Of a DNA stretch of 6,253 nt, positions 5,918-6,253 are shown piece by piece; position 1 is the first letter of the stretch, and each line of letters begins with the position of its first letter. Origin of the DNA: Spyradocola sp050942925. Its GTDB lineage: Bacteria > Bacillota > Clostridia > Christensenellales > UBA1750. The translations under genes were made by a program, and so were the position numbers. The DNA is taken from assembly GCA_050942925.1 (NCBI GenBank), contig JBMNOF010000110.1, positions 1 to 6,253 on the forward strand, read 5' to 3'. Under the pieces are notes generated by a model. That model made no database searches. It was not told where the DNA came from and saw only the letters and a list, made by a program, of their open reading frames with translations.

Positions 5918-5935
5918 CCCTCCCCCCTCTCGGGC

Positions 5936-5966
5936 AAAAAAAGGGAGACGACAACCGTCGTCTCCC
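5936..5966 (-). terminator. Intrinsic terminator of typA
   Basis: On the minus strand GGGAGACGAC / GTCGTCTCCC (5957-5966 with 5943-5952) forms a perfect 10-bp stem around a 4-nt loop, followed directly by seven U (5936-5942). It begins 36 nt after the typA stop. It is a textbook intrinsic terminator that separates typA from nrdDG. Confidence 0.95.
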
Positions 5967-6002
5967 CGCTAAGAACAACCGCCTTGTCCAATCGGGCGCG
6001 CG

Positions 6003-6253
6003 TCAGCGCTTGGAACGGTACCGGGCGGTGCTGTCCAAGATCTTCTTGCGCATCCGGATGTGCTTGGGCGTGATCTCGACCAGCTCGTCGTCGTCGATGA
6101 AGTCGAGGGCGCGCTCCAGCGTCATCGGGCGCACAGGGCGCAGGCGCATGGCGTCCTCGGCGCCGGCCGCATTGCGGATGGAGGTCAGGTGCTTGGCCTT
6201 GCAGACGTTGAGCTCGATGTCGCCGGGGCGGGTGTTGGCGCCGACGATCATGC
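6003..6253 (-). CDS. typA: Ribosome-associated GTPase TypA/BipA, C-terminal fragment (cut by window edge)
   Basis: The last 82 residues of a translational GTPase that binds the 70S ribosome and supports ribosome assembly and stress or low-temperature growth; the GTPase and EF-G-like domains are off the right edge. What is visible belongs to the TypA-specific C-terminal domain: MIVGANTRPGDIELNVCKAK, then LTSIRNAAGAEDAMRL, and the diagnostic run TLERALDFIDDDELVEITPK followed by IRMRKKILD. The first ATG in view (6251) is internal, equivalent to GMIVG in the family, so no start is present here. The C-terminal tail (STARYRSKR, then TGA) is basic, as is usual. It is the last gene of its transcript, ending 36 nt before a terminator. 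Confidence 0.95.
   Translation of the reverse strand, partial: MIVGANTRPGDIELNVCKAKHLTSIRNAAGAEDAMRLRPVRPMTLERALDFIDDDELVEITPKHIRMRKKILDSTARYRSKR

Larger units (their letters stand above)
5495..5935. other. Gene-free, hairpin-rich intergenic region between typA and nrdD
   Basis: About 440 bp with no supportable gene. At the nrdD end (5495-5560) it is relatively AT-rich promoter-upstream DNA. From 5580 it becomes very GC-rich and is largely a series of short, mostly perfect stem-loops (5582-5626, 5694-5709, 5733-5751, 5764-5783, 5806-5830, 5868-5886, 5891-5917), each listed separately. Open frames cross it on both strands, but their translations are low-complexity Arg/Ala/Pro/Gly-rich, change register over the palindromes and have no convincing start signal. 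It resembles a mosaic of dispersed extragenic repeats, but repetition elsewhere in the genome cannot be seen from this window. Confidence 0.6.

Noticed and set aside
5495..5935. The gap as a structured housekeeping RNA (RNase P, tmRNA, 6S or SRP RNA).
   Set aside because: No characteristic conserved core (for example a tmRNA tRNA-like end or RNase P core motifs) is seen, and the local hairpins do not enclose a long-range fold that I can identify.
5533..5991. A possible 152-codon minus-strand gene filling the typA-nrdD gap.
   Set aside because: It would start just beyond the typA terminator and read through it and every intergenic palindrome; the composition is low-complexity Arg/Ala/Pro/Gly, no good ribosome binding site is seen, and no domain is recognised.
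5312..6073. A plus-strand 253-codon open frame and smaller ones (5436-5829) through the same region.
   Set aside because: They overlap the nrdD N-terminus, its promoter and typA, and the peptide is a translation of the hairpin repeats.

Overview
This window looks like ordinary chromosomal backbone from a GC-rich, strictly or facultatively anaerobic Gram-positive bacterium. An Oscillospirales/Clostridia-like Firmicute is my best guess. The reasons are an oxygen-sensitive class III ribonucleotide reductase with its activase, sigma-A style TTGACA/TATAAT promoters with 17-bp spacers, strong AGGAGG-type ribosome binding sites, U-tailed intrinsic terminators, and protein sequences that resemble clostridial orthologues. 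The taxonomic call is an inference from these traits; no database was consulted.

All five genes lie on the minus strand. Reading in the direction of transcription (high to low coordinates): the C-terminal end of typA/bipA (cut by the right edge) with a textbook terminator; a gene-free stretch of about 570 bp (5437-6002) made of many small perfect hairpins and then the nrdD promoter; the two-gene operon nrdD-nrdG (anaerobic dNTP synthesis), closed by a 44-bp near-perfect palindromic terminator; a single-gene unit for an atypical short-chain dehydrogenase/epimerase of unknown substrate; and dnaB, the replicative helicase, complete except that its downstream context is off the left edge.

The regulatory layout is unusually readable. 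Each of the three complete units has a recognisable promoter with an exact 17-bp spacer. The nrdD promoter matches the -35 and -10 consensus perfectly and carries a 13-of-16 match to the NrdR box inside its spacer, so NrdR repression is the natural prediction. At dnaB, the promoter -10 directly abuts the terminator of the upstream gene. A transcript starting there would lack most of the terminator's left arm and should escape it, while read-through from the epimerase should stop.

Functionally, nrdDG supplies deoxynucleotides, DnaB unwinds the template, and TypA is a ribosome-associated GTPase. These are housekeeping functions and the neighbourhood does not form a dedicated new system. I saw no mobile element, CRISPR array, tRNA/rRNA, defence cassette or toxin-antitoxin pair. 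The least explained DNA is the hairpin-rich intergenic region at 5580-5920.
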